Source: an uncultured Lachnospiraceae bacterium (lineage in GTDB: Bacteria > Bacillota > Clostridia > Lachnospirales > Lachnospiraceae). Taken from it: DNA of 64,000 bases. Shown here piece after piece: positions 32,784 through 40,411 of this stretch. The stretch lies in the NCBI GenBank assembly GCA_947305245.1, contig CAMZDG010000011.1, positions 31,626 through 95,625 of the forward strand. The letters are read 5' to 3'. The first letter of the stretch is position 1. Each line of letters starts with the position of its first letter. Made by a program: the position numbers and the translations under genes. The notes under the pieces are model-generated. The model saw only the letters and a list, made by a program, of their open reading frames with translations, ran no database searches and was not told the DNA's origin.

Positions 32784-33101
32784 ATGAAAGATAATGTGAA
32801 AAGCGGGGCGCTTACCGAGGTTACGTTCTTCATTTTGTTATCCCTGTACGAACCGAAGCACGGATATGCCATCATGCAGTTTATCATGGAAAAAACGGAC
32901 GGAAGGCTGGTGCTCGGAGCAGGATCTCTTTACGGGGCGATCAATACGCTGACTGAGAAAGGCTGGATCGAGCCTTACGGGGACCTGGATGGCAGAAAGA
33001 AGGAGTACGTGATCACGGAAGAAGGCAGGAAGATCGCGGAGAAGGAGCTTTTAAGACTTCGAAAGCTCACGGAGACGGCAGCAACGATCATGGGGAAGTA
33101 A
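32784..33101 (+). CDS. PadR-family transcriptional regulator
   Basis: 105 residues, GAGGG upstream. Winged HTH of PadR type: TEVTFFILLSLYEPKHGYAI, MQFIMEKTDGRLVLGAGSLY (recognition helix with G-S-L-Y), then LDGRKKEYVITEEGRK (wing). The short C-terminus fits subfamily 2, which dimerises by one helix. Subfamily members repress transporter or membrane-stress genes and are released by small molecules. It heads an operon with a DUF2812 protein and a membrane-anchored protein, the usual PadR-DUF2812 pairing. Confidence 0.95.
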   Translation: MKDNVKSGALTEVTFFILLSLYEPKHGYAIMQFIMEKTDGRLVLGAGSLYGAINTLTEKGWIEPYGDLDGRKKEYVITEEGRKIAEKELLRLRKLTETAATIMGK

Positions 33102-33192
33102 AGGTGACCGGAACGAAGCTATGATCATGGGGAAGTAAGGATGATCGGAACGAAGCAACGATCATGGAGAAATAAGGATGATCAGAACGCAG
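33082..33192 (+). repeat. Three tandem 37-bp repeats at the end of padR
   Basis: Copies at 33082-33118, 33119-33155 and 33156-33192, each containing GATCATGG-[AG]GAA and -GGAACGAAG with a few changes. The first copy includes the last codons and stop of padR; the others repeat that end as non-coding spacer before the DUF2812 gene. Confidence 0.9.
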
Positions 33193-33209
33193 CAGGAGGT
33201 GGACAGAGG

Positions 33210-33809
33210 ATGAGTATGGTAAAGAGAAGATTTTTTGCCGGCTTCATGGGCAGTCAGGCAAAGTGGCTGAACTCCATGGCGGAAAAGGGATATCGGCTGG
33301 TAAAGACTGGCAAGCTCGAATATGAATTTGAAGAATGTGACCCGGGGAAATATGTTTATACGGTCGAATACGTGGGTGATAAATCCCTTGAGGAAGAAGA
33401 GAATTACAAGGCGTTTTTGGAAGACATGGGGTACCGGGTCTTTTACAAAAATATGAATCTGGATTATTCGCTCATGAAGGCGGTAATTCGTCCCTGGGCG
33501 GATCAGGGAGGAAAGATTTCCACGACGAAGGGCACTTATAACAAGGAATTGCTGATCGTGGAGAAGGAAAATGACGGAAAGCCGTTCGAGCTCCATACGG
33601 AAAAAGAGGATCAGATCGAGTATTATAAGAGGATTGGCAAACCGTGGTATTTCGCGACGTTTCTGGCATTGTTGCTGGCGATCATCTATTGGCCGAACGT
33701 GCCTCCGACCGTGTCATTTGGGGGCCTGGCAGTGCTATGTGCCTTGCCGATCGTCTTTATGGCAGTCAAGATTCGAAAGATCAAGAAAGAATATGAATTG
33801 GAGGAATGA
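33210..33809 (+). CDS. DUF2812 membrane protein
   Basis: 199 residues from ATG 33210 (AGGAGG at 33194-33199; ATG 33216 also possible). Residues 1-110 are the DUF2812 domain: FFAGFMGSQAKWLNSMAEKG, YRLVKTGKLEYEF, KYVYTVEYVGDKS and GYRVFYKNMNLDYS. Two transmembrane helices follow (WYFATFLALLLAIIYWPNVP and FGGLAVLCALPIVFMAVKIR). These proteins almost always follow a PadR gene and are its presumed target; function unknown, perhaps sensing envelope stress. Confidence 0.9.
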   Translation: MSMVKRRFFAGFMGSQAKWLNSMAEKGYRLVKTGKLEYEFEECDPGKYVYTVEYVGDKSLEEEENYKAFLEDMGYRVFYKNMNLDYSLMKAVIRPWADQGGKISTTKGTYNKELLIVEKENDGKPFELHTEKEDQIEYYKRIGKPWYFATFLALLLAIIYWPNVPPTVSFGGLAVLCALPIVFMAVKIRKIKKEYELEE

Positions 33810-33812
33810 GAG

Positions 33813-34211
33813 ATGAAAAAGAAGGTTAACATGAAGATTGCGATTCCCGTGATGGTGGCTGTATTGGCATTGGCCGTTATTCTCAAGTGTTTCGGGCTGC
33901 TTACGTTCCGCTCAGGGATGCGCTTTGGATTTGTCGGAAATGACGGGATTCATAAATATAACGGAAGCTATTCCAAGATCACCGGGACGATGATCCATAG
34001 TCTCAGACCGTCAAAGGGTTCGACGACGGTTCACTGCGAGATCACGACGAAGTCAGGCAGCTTGCACGTTTTGATCACGCAGAAGGACGGCAAGGTCGTG
34101 CTCGACAAGGAGATTTCGGGTGATGAGACATTTGACGTGACGGCCGAGGGCGTGATCAAGGTGAAACTGAGCACGGAGGAGCATTCAGGAAGCTACAGGT
34201 TTGAGTATTAG
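33813..34211 (+). CDS. Membrane-anchored extracytoplasmic protein
   Basis: 132 residues, starting four bases after the DUF2812 stop with GGAGG upstream. A basic start and one membrane helix (IAIPVMVAVLALAVILKCFG) are followed by a beta-rich domain (HCEITTKSGSLHVLITQKDG, then SYRFEY) outside the cell. A cysteine lies inside the helix but not in a good lipobox. Third gene of the PadR operon; role unknown. Confidence 0.75.
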   Translation: MKKKVNMKIAIPVMVAVLALAVILKCFGLLTFRSGMRFGFVGNDGIHKYNGSYSKITGTMIHSLRPSKGSTTVHCEITTKSGSLHVLITQKDGKVVLDKEISGDETFDVTAEGVIKVKLSTEEHSGSYRFEY

Positions 34212-34273
34212 TTCGAGTACTGGTTAGGGTATGATGGGTTTTGTGAAAGGGACCGGGTTCTGGAAGATGGGTG

Positions 34274-34302
34274 TTGACAAATCCAGACCCATGGATTATT
34301 GT
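34274..34302 (+). promoter_or_regulatory. Promoter of the ABC-F leader
   Basis: TTGACA (34274-34279), 17 bases, TATTGT (34297-34302). Gives a leader of about 310 bases before the ABC-F start. Confidence 0.65.
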
Positions 34303-34351
34303 AAGTTTAATGTGAGTTGGATCACAAATCTTGGAAAGAGAGGTAACTGTC

Positions 34352-34438
34352 ATGTTGATCATGATCAGGGTTCGTTCCGTTATGTGCAAACTGAATATCG
34401 AATCCCAACTGTCAGTAACCTCGAGAAACTTTAATTAG
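34352..34438 (+). CDS. 28-residue leader peptide of the ABC-F attenuator
   Basis: ATG 34352 has GAGAGG 8-9 bases upstream and encodes MLIMIRVRSVMCKLNIESQL then SVTSRNFN before a stop. It lies between the promoter and the terminator in front of the ABC-F gene. The ribosome-site segment GAGGTAACTG can pair, with one mismatch, with CAGTAACCTC near the end of the peptide gene. That is the arrangement of ribosome-mediated attenuators, where a drug-stalled ribosome on the leader opens the downstream gene. Confidence 0.6.
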   Translation: MLIMIRVRSVMCKLNIESQLSVTSRNFN

Positions 34439-34479
34439 TTCGAAATAGTGGCTTTGTTTTGATACTATGTCTAATGTTT

Positions 34480-34508
34480 GCCGTGGCTAATCTGCCACGG
34501 CATTTTTT
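34480..34508 (+). terminator. Attenuator terminator upstream of ABC-F gene
   Basis: Perfect 8-bp stem GCCGTGGC (34480-34487) with GCCACGGC (34494-34501), then A and six T. It lies after the leader peptide and 112 bases before the ABC-F start, so it should stop transcription unless antitermination occurs. Confidence 0.9.
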
Positions 34509-34620
34509 ATGCGCGATACGGCTGCCATGGGGAGGGCCGCGCGGGAGGGATTTCTTATTTGGTTTTGCACTTAATCGGTTTCGAGACACGATAGTTGAAC
34601 GGATCAAGGAGGTAAGCGCA

Positions 34621-36186
34621 ATGGCCAGATTAGAATTAAGAGATTTAAGTTATTATTATGATGAGTTTTATCATCCCGTGTTTGAACACGTGAATTTACG
34701 GCTCGATTCCGATTGGAATCTGGGTCTGATCGGCAGAAATGGCAAGGGGAAGACGACGCTATTAAATCTGCTGTCAGGAGAGCTGGAGCCCAGCAGCGGG
34801 ACAATTGACAGAGTTGGTTCTATCTCGAAGTTCCCGTATTCGTATGACAAGGCTTTTGTGAAAACGATGGAAGTGGTGAAGGAATGCATCGGGAGATTCG
34901 CGACAATGGAGCAGGAACTCGCGGCGCTGCAGGCTGGTCTGGAAGGTGGAAGCAGTGACGTGGATGCTTATTGTGAGCTGCTGGAACGATATGCCGGCGC
35001 CGGCGGATATGAGGCGGAGAATCAGATTCTGCGGGAGCTGGAGCAGTTTGGGTTTTCGCCGGATATTTTGGAGAGAGACTTTCAGACGCTTTCCGGAGGG
35101 GAGCAGACTTGCATGTACGTTATCGCACTGTTCCTTAGGAAAGACCCTTTTGTGATGTTGGATGAACCGACCAATCATTTGGACGTCGAAAAGAGGAAGC
35201 AGCTTTGTAACTACCTGAAGAAAAAGAAGGGCTTTATCCTGGTGACGCATGATTATGAATTTTTGGACCAGGTGGTGGATCATATTCTTGCCATCAATAA
35301 GGCTGACATTACCTTGGAGCAGGGAAATTATTCCACCTGGAAAAGAAACATGCTGCAGAAGGAAGCGCATGAGAGAATGCTTCAGGAGGAGCTGATCAAG
35401 GAGATCTCCGTGCTGGAAGACCGGGCGGAGCAGTCCAGGGGCTGGGCTGAAGTGGGGAATAAGCAGAAGTACCCCTATAAGACGAATGCCAGGGCGAACG
35501 GCAACAGGGCATATATGCAAAGGGCAAAGCGTTCGGAGCAAAAGATCCTGGACGACATAGAGCAAAAGAAGATGCTGCTTCGAAACATCGAGGAAGAGAA
35601 AAGCCTGTCGCTTCTGCATCAGACGGAGAATGAAGAGAGTATTCTCCATTTCGAGGGGTTGTCATTTTCCTACGATAAGAAGAGGTATCTCTTTCAGAAT
35701 CTGTATCTTTCCGTGGAACCCGGGGATCGGATCTGGATCCAGGGGAGGAATGGGTGCGGGAAGAGTACGCTTCTGCGGATCATATTGGGAGAGCTGGAGA
35801 ATGAGGACGTAAGCTATGTTGATGGCATTCGAATGGCGTATGCTTCGCAGATCCCGAGGTGGGACAAGGGAAGGATCGAGGATCTCATCCCGCCGGAGAA
35901 TAAAAGGGTTTTCGACAGAACCTGCGATGCATTTGACCTGCCGAAGGATATGTACACGCGGCCTTTGGAAACGTTCAGCTCCGGCGAACTTAGAAAGATC
36001 GACCTCGCAAGGGCGCTGAGTCAGCCTAGTGACGTGCTGATCCTGGATGAGCCACTGAATTACATGGACTACATGTTTAGGATGCAGCTTAGGAAGGCGC
36101 TGGTAGAGCAGATGGTCACCCTGATCTTCGTGGAACATGACAGGGAGTTCGGCAAGGCAGTCGCCACAAAAACATTATATTTATGA
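34621..36186 (+). CDS. ABC-F ribosomal protection protein, Lsa-like
   Basis: 521 residues from ATG 34621 (CAAGGAGG upstream). Two ATPase domains in one chain and no membrane part: Walker A LIGRNGKGKTTLL (about 38), signature LSGGEQ (about 158), Walker B DEPTNHLD; then the interdomain linker (about 240-330), second Walker A GRNGCGKSTLL (about 376), weak signature FSSGELRK and DEPLNYMD. The opening ELRDLSYYYDEFYHPVFEHV and DWNLGLIGRNG resemble Lsa/Vga proteins, which enter the ribosomal E site and displace lincosamides, streptogramin A and pleuromutilins. Control by the upstream leader peptide and terminator supports an antibiotic-induced role; the drug range cannot be read from sequence. Confidence 0.9.
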   Translation: MARLELRDLSYYYDEFYHPVFEHVNLRLDSDWNLGLIGRNGKGKTTLLNLLSGELEPSSGTIDRVGSISKFPYSYDKAFVKTMEVVKECIGRFATMEQELAALQAGLEGGSSDVDAYCELLERYAGAGGYEAENQILRELEQFGFSPDILERDFQTLSGGEQTCMYVIALFLRKDPFVMLDEPTNHLDVEKRKQLCNYLKKKKGFILVTHDYEFLDQVVDHILAINKADITLEQGNYSTWKRNMLQKEAHERMLQEELIKEISVLEDRAEQSRGWAEVGNKQKYPYKTNARANGNRAYMQRAKRSEQKILDDIEQKKMLLRNIEEEKSLSLLHQTENEESILHFEGLSFSYDKKRYLFQNLYLSVEPGDRIWIQGRNGCGKSTLLRIILGELENEDVSYVDGIRMAYASQIPRWDKGRIEDLIPPENKRVFDRTCDAFDLPKDMYTRPLETFSSGELRKIDLARALSQPSDVLILDEPLNYMDYMFRMQLRKALVEQMVTLIFVEHDREFGKAVATKTLYL

Positions 36187-36279
36187 ATTATGGCTATATT
36201 ATTGCACTAAAATGGAGTATGATACTATTGGGAAGGTTCTTTTACTATAATTCTTGGTAGGAAGATGGAGAGGTTTACG

Positions 36280-37896
36280 ATGAATACGAAAAAACTGTTC
36301 TGTACGATCCTTTTGGTCATGCTCATTCCGCTGTATGTGGTAATTGCGGTTATCAGTGCCTCGCGCAGGGTGGGGGAAAACATTGCGACTCATAAGCAAC
36401 AGCTGAACGTCATTGTGGAGAATGGCGTGATCGCGGACGCGGTGGACTATGTGCCATTTCTCGTTCCGAAGTCCGGAGATTACCAGCTGACGCTGGATTT
36501 CACCACGGTAGATCCGGGTTTTTACACTGGCATTGTGGTCAAGGATGCAACGGGTAAGGCCGTTCTCTACAATGGATTTGACACGGTGGTTGGCTATAAG
36601 GATGACGTGGTGCTCCCGGAGGGGCGGGCAACGCTGGAGCTTCATTACTTTGCCGATGAGCAGGCGCTGCGCGACTTTTGCGCGGAGTATCCGATCTATT
36701 CGAAAAGTCAGCTGGACGGTATTGAGAGCAAGCTCCATTTTAACGACCGGATCAAGACGGGAAATTGGTACGTGAGCATCAACTTAAGCGTTGACGAGTA
36801 TGTGGGATCGCCTGCCTACGTAAAGATCGGCGTGCTGGTTCTCAGTGTCGTACTCTTTGGCTTGATCATGGCACTGTTTTTCAAGGATCATCCCACGGAG
36901 GAGGATGAGAGGAAGGTGCGCCTTACCTCGATCGGTATCCGTTATTCCGCCTTTGTCTTTATGATCTTTGTGTTTGAACTCCTGACGTCCGTTGCGTTAT
37001 CCTTGTTTATTTCACGCGAGACGGTAGAGGCCAACAATGCATTGGTTAGCATGATCATGACCGTTGTCATCATCGATGTTTTCGGATTTGGGTTGCTTTA
37101 TTGGGTGACCAAAGACGTTCCCGTTAAGAAGCTGGAAAAGAAGCCTATGGGCATAGGAAAGCTCCTGTTGATCCTTATGATGGCGCTGGGCATTGCGGGC
37201 GTGGGTTCCTTACTCGGCGCAGCCATGGAAAGCATCTTCTCTGATAATCAAAACCTTGACATTACCGCCATCATGCTGGGAATAAGCCTGCCTCTTCGCG
37301 CCGTGGTCATTGGAATCCTTGCGCCGATCCTTGAGGAGCTGTTCTTCCGTAAGTTCCTGATCGATCGCCTGATCAAGTATGGTGAGTTCACCTCGATCTT
37401 CCTGTCCGGCTTGCTCTTTGGCCTGTACCACGGGAACCTCCAGCAGTTCTTCTATGCGACCTTTATTGGCTGGCTTCTTGCATTCGTATATGTCCGCACC
37501 GGGAACATTCGCAACACGATATTGATACACATGATCATAAATCTGGGCACCTCCGTGATCACGATGTCGCTTTTGCGAAAGCTGATAGAGTCCGGCATTG
37601 CGGAAATTGGCGATCCCGCCGCCGTCACGGAGGCGCTGATGGCAGATCCCGGCACCTTTGCCTGTGCGGCGGTGCTTGGGCTTTGGGTCATTTTCCTGAT
37701 TCTCGTTGCGTTCATCGGACTGATCATTTTCATCGTCCAGATGGCGCAAAAGAGATTCGCTTTGCGTCGCCTGGAAGACGAGCCTGCCAAGGGTAAGATC
37801 CTCGCAGAGATCTTTACCAACCCTTATATGTGGATCCTTTTCATCATCCTCCTCGGCCAATTCATTATTTCCTATCTGCCGGCGATGCTGAAGTAG
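36280..37896 (+). CDS. CPBP-family intramembrane metalloprotease
   Basis: 538 residues from ATG 36280, six bases after GGAGAGG; ATG 36265 overlaps that site. The first membrane helix (LFCTILLVMLIPLYVVIAVI) is followed by an extracytoplasmic domain (residues 25-185), then about seven helices. The protease core carries PILEELFFRKFLIDRL (EE-x3-R motif, about 350-365), FGLYHGN (second motif, H) and a late LIHMIINLGT (third H). CPBP enzymes cut prenylated or peptide substrates within the membrane and can give bacteriocin self-immunity. The long outer domain at the N-terminus is unusual for the family. Confidence 0.9.
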   Translation: MNTKKLFCTILLVMLIPLYVVIAVISASRRVGENIATHKQQLNVIVENGVIADAVDYVPFLVPKSGDYQLTLDFTTVDPGFYTGIVVKDATGKAVLYNGFDTVVGYKDDVVLPEGRATLELHYFADEQALRDFCAEYPIYSKSQLDGIESKLHFNDRIKTGNWYVSINLSVDEYVGSPAYVKIGVLVLSVVLFGLIMALFFKDHPTEEDERKVRLTSIGIRYSAFVFMIFVFELLTSVALSLFISRETVEANNALVSMIMTVVIIDVFGFGLLYWVTKDVPVKKLEKKPMGIGKLLLILMMALGIAGVGSLLGAAMESIFSDNQNLDITAIMLGISLPLRAVVIGILAPILEELFFRKFLIDRLIKYGEFTSIFLSGLLFGLYHGNLQQFFYATFIGWLLAFVYVRTGNIRNTILIHMIINLGTSVITMSLLRKLIESGIAEIGDPAAVTEALMADPGTFACAAVLGLWVIFLILVAFIGLIIFIVQMAQKRFALRRLEDEPAKGKILAEIFTNPYMWILFIILLGQFIISYLPAMLK

Positions 37897-37926
37897 GACT
37901 TAGACAGATATTTTTATGAATTCGCG

Positions 37927-37960
37927 AAGATCTCAGCGCGGGGATTGTGCTGGGATCTTT
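37927..37960 (+). terminator. Terminator-like hairpin after the CPBP gene
   Basis: AAGATCTCAGC (37927-37937) pairs with GCTGGGATCTT (37949-37959); short T tail. Confidence 0.6.
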
Positions 37961-37987
37961 CCGCGTCATGGCACAAGATAAATTGTG

Positions 37988-38016
37988 TTGACCTTATCGC
38001 CTACACACGATAAAAT
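37988..38016 (+). promoter_or_regulatory. Promoter of the ABC-cNMP gene
   Basis: TTGACC (37988-37993), 17 bases, TAAAAT (38011-38016). A 115-base leader with a short AGGCG/CGCCT hairpin follows. Confidence 0.7.
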
Positions 38017-38131
38017 AATCATGAAACATCGTGTTAACAAGATATATTATATTTGAGGCGTAAATACGGCGCCTTATTATTGTGACCAATGAGGAAGATT
38101 TCATAAAAGATGATGAAAAGGGACGTCAGAA

Positions 38132-40363
38132 ATGAAAGAATTCAAGGAATTAATCTCCGCAATTAAAAAATTTCATCTTCACAACAGGGGCTATGCCTTT
38201 GCCGCATATTTCTTTGGCTTGATCGACATCGCTTTCACAAGCATCATGTCGATGGCCATGAAATATCTTTTGGATGATGCCATCGAACCCAAGGACGGCA
38301 GTCTGCTGCTGAAGGTGATCCTGTTCATGCTCTTCGGAATCTTACTTGCGAAATGCAGTGACATTCTCCGCCGCTACCTGACCGCCGTATTCTCGTCAAG
38401 AACGGTGACGGATTCCCGCCGGCGCTGCTTTGAACACCTTCAGGAGCTATCCCTTCGGGATTTTTCTGACCTGCAGGTGGCTTATCTTATCGGGAGATTT
38501 GCAACGGACATGAGCGCCGTTCAGACCCTGACCAGCGTGACGATCCCCTCCATTGTGACAGGGATTGCGAAGACCGTCATCAGCTTTGTCCTTATCTTTG
38601 TTTTGGATTTCCGCCTTGCTCTGATCAGTGTTGGCGCCGTGCTCTTAAGCGCCGCGTTGCTTATTATTTTGGGAAGGAAATCCCGCGCTGCCATCCAGGC
38701 ACTCAAGGATCAGGCAGGGGTTCTTACCAACGTGCTTATGGAGAATGTTTATAATCAGTCGTCCATCAAGGCATTCGACCTGCAGGAGCGCTCGCAGAAA
38801 AACTACGAACTCGAAAACAAAAAGAATGAAGAGCTGACACTTCGCTCCATGTTCATCAATGGCTGTCTGACGGTTGCCTCCGGCGGATTGATCGAGGTCT
38901 TCAGCATTCTGATCATCTGCCTTGGTGCCTTTTGGGTCTTCTCGGGCAGCATGACGGTCGGTACGCTTGTCTCCTTTAACAGCCTCTTTTCCTCGCTTTC
39001 TTCGGCGGTCTTTGCACTCATTGCAGTATTCCCGTCGCTAGTGGAGATCAAGGTCTGCATTCACAATTTGACGTTATTCTTTGCGAAAAAACCGGGGATC
39101 ACAATGGAACAGAATGCAGTGACGGCCCCCGATCCTCTGATGGAGCTTTCCATGGATCACATCACCTTTGGCTACGACCCGGAAAAGCCAGTTCTGAAGG
39201 ATGTTCTGCTAAAGGTTCCTGCTGGGAAATCCGTTGCCATTGTCGGTCCGAGCGGCAGCGGAAAGAGCACGATCGCAAGCCTTCTTATGCGCTTTTATGA
39301 TCCTGATGAAGGAAGCGTCATGGCAGACGACAGGGATTATAAGCATCTGGATCTGCGTTCTCTTCATAAGGCGGTCGGCATTGTTCCGCAGGAGACCATT
39401 TTCTTTGATGATACTATCGCTAATAACCTTTGGGCTGCCAGACCGGACGCCACCTACGGGGAAATGGTCGAAGCCGTGAAGGCTGCGGATGCGGAGTTCG
39501 TTTTGAGCCTGCCCGGAGGGTTTTCTTGTCCGGTGAAGTATGGCGGGAGATCTTTATCCGGCGGACAAAGGCAGCGCCTGTCCCTCGCCAGGTCCCTTTT
39601 AAGGAACCCGAGATTTCTCATCGTCGACGAGGCAACCGCCTCTCTGGATCCGGCTGCGGAGCGTGCCGTGAATGACGCGATCATGCGACTTCCCCGTCGC
39701 GGCACCGCGATCGTCAACATCACGCACAGGCTTTCGGCCATCTCGGGTTATGATCACATATACGTCCTCTCCGAAGGGCGTATCGCCGAGAGCGGAACAC
39801 ATCATTCGCTCATGGCGCGCAAGGGAATCTATGCGCAGCTGTTCGAGAAGCAGAGCGGATTTATGGTTACGGATGACATGTCCAGCGCCACCATTACGCC
39901 GGAGAGACTATCGAAGATCGATCTTTTCAGCGAGTTCCCCAAGGATTCCCTGGCAGAGCTCTGTAATAGTTTCAGCTCGACGAATTATCCCGCCTCGAGT
40001 ACGATCATTACTGAGGGAGACGAGGGTGACCTGTTCTATATCATTGTTCGCGGACGCGTAGAGATCCTAAAGAGGATCGATGATCAGGATATTCGCGTTA
40101 AGGTTCTTGAGGACGGTGACTTTTTCGGCGAGATTGCCCTGTTATCAAACGTTCCTCGTACTGCCACGGTGCGCACGGTGGATCCTTCGCTCCTGATCTC
40201 CCTGAAGCGGTCCCGCTTCCTGGAGCTCACCAGCTCGGTGCCCGGCATGCATGATAAGCTCGAAAAGACCATGGGCATCCGCCTCGGAGAGCTCACTGAG
40301 CTCAGCCGTCAGAATAAGAAACAGGAAAGCTTGAATGACATGAAGGAAAAGGAAGAACTCTAG
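38132..40363 (+). CDS. ABC exporter with C-terminal cyclic-nucleotide-binding domain
   Basis: 743 residues. Residues 15-310 are a six-helix exporter membrane domain (for example AAYFFGLIDIAFTSIMSMAM). The ATPase domain follows: IVGPSGSGKSTIASLL (about 370), Q-loop VGIVPQETIF, signature LSGGQRQRLS (about 473), Walker B LIVDEATASLD. Residues 590-715 are a CRP-like beta-roll: IITEGDEGDLFYIIVRGRVE, then FGEIALLSNVPRTATVR, the phosphate-binding cassette with G-E and R-T-A in the right places. So cAMP, cGMP or a related ligand might gate export. No peptidase C39 domain is seen. The single chain is a half-transporter and should act as a homodimer. The lipoprotein gene follows after 48 bases. Confidence 0.92.
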   Translation: MKEFKELISAIKKFHLHNRGYAFAAYFFGLIDIAFTSIMSMAMKYLLDDAIEPKDGSLLLKVILFMLFGILLAKCSDILRRYLTAVFSSRTVTDSRRRCFEHLQELSLRDFSDLQVAYLIGRFATDMSAVQTLTSVTIPSIVTGIAKTVISFVLIFVLDFRLALISVGAVLLSAALLIILGRKSRAAIQALKDQAGVLTNVLMENVYNQSSIKAFDLQERSQKNYELENKKNEELTLRSMFINGCLTVASGGLIEVFSILIICLGAFWVFSGSMTVGTLVSFNSLFSSLSSAVFALIAVFPSLVEIKVCIHNLTLFFAKKPGITMEQNAVTAPDPLMELSMDHITFGYDPEKPVLKDVLLKVPAGKSVAIVGPSGSGKSTIASLLMRFYDPDEGSVMADDRDYKHLDLRSLHKAVGIVPQETIFFDDTIANNLWAARPDATYGEMVEAVKAADAEFVLSLPGGFSCPVKYGGRSLSGGQRQRLSLARSLLRNPRFLIVDEATASLDPAAERAVNDAIMRLPRRGTAIVNITHRLSAISGYDHIYVLSEGRIAESGTHHSLMARKGIYAQLFEKQSGFMVTDDMSSATITPERLSKIDLFSEFPKDSLAELCNSFSSTNYPASSTIITEGDEGDLFYIIVRGRVEILKRIDDQDIRVKVLEDGDFFGEIALLSNVPRTATVRTVDPSLLISLKRSRFLELTSSVPGMHDKLEKTMGIRLGELTELSRQNKKQESLNDMKEKEEL

Positions 40364-40411
40364 GATTACGAAAAACAAACTGAGAATTGTTGAATGACGA
40401 GGACTGGAAAT

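Noticed and set aside
33082..33192. Tandem repeats as a possible CRISPR array
   Set aside because: Copies are directly adjacent without spacers and include coding sequence; no cas genes are in the window.
34231..34434. 67-codon open frame upstream of the ABC-F gene
   Set aside because: It overlaps the promoter and the better leader peptide at 34352 in another frame and has no ribosome site.
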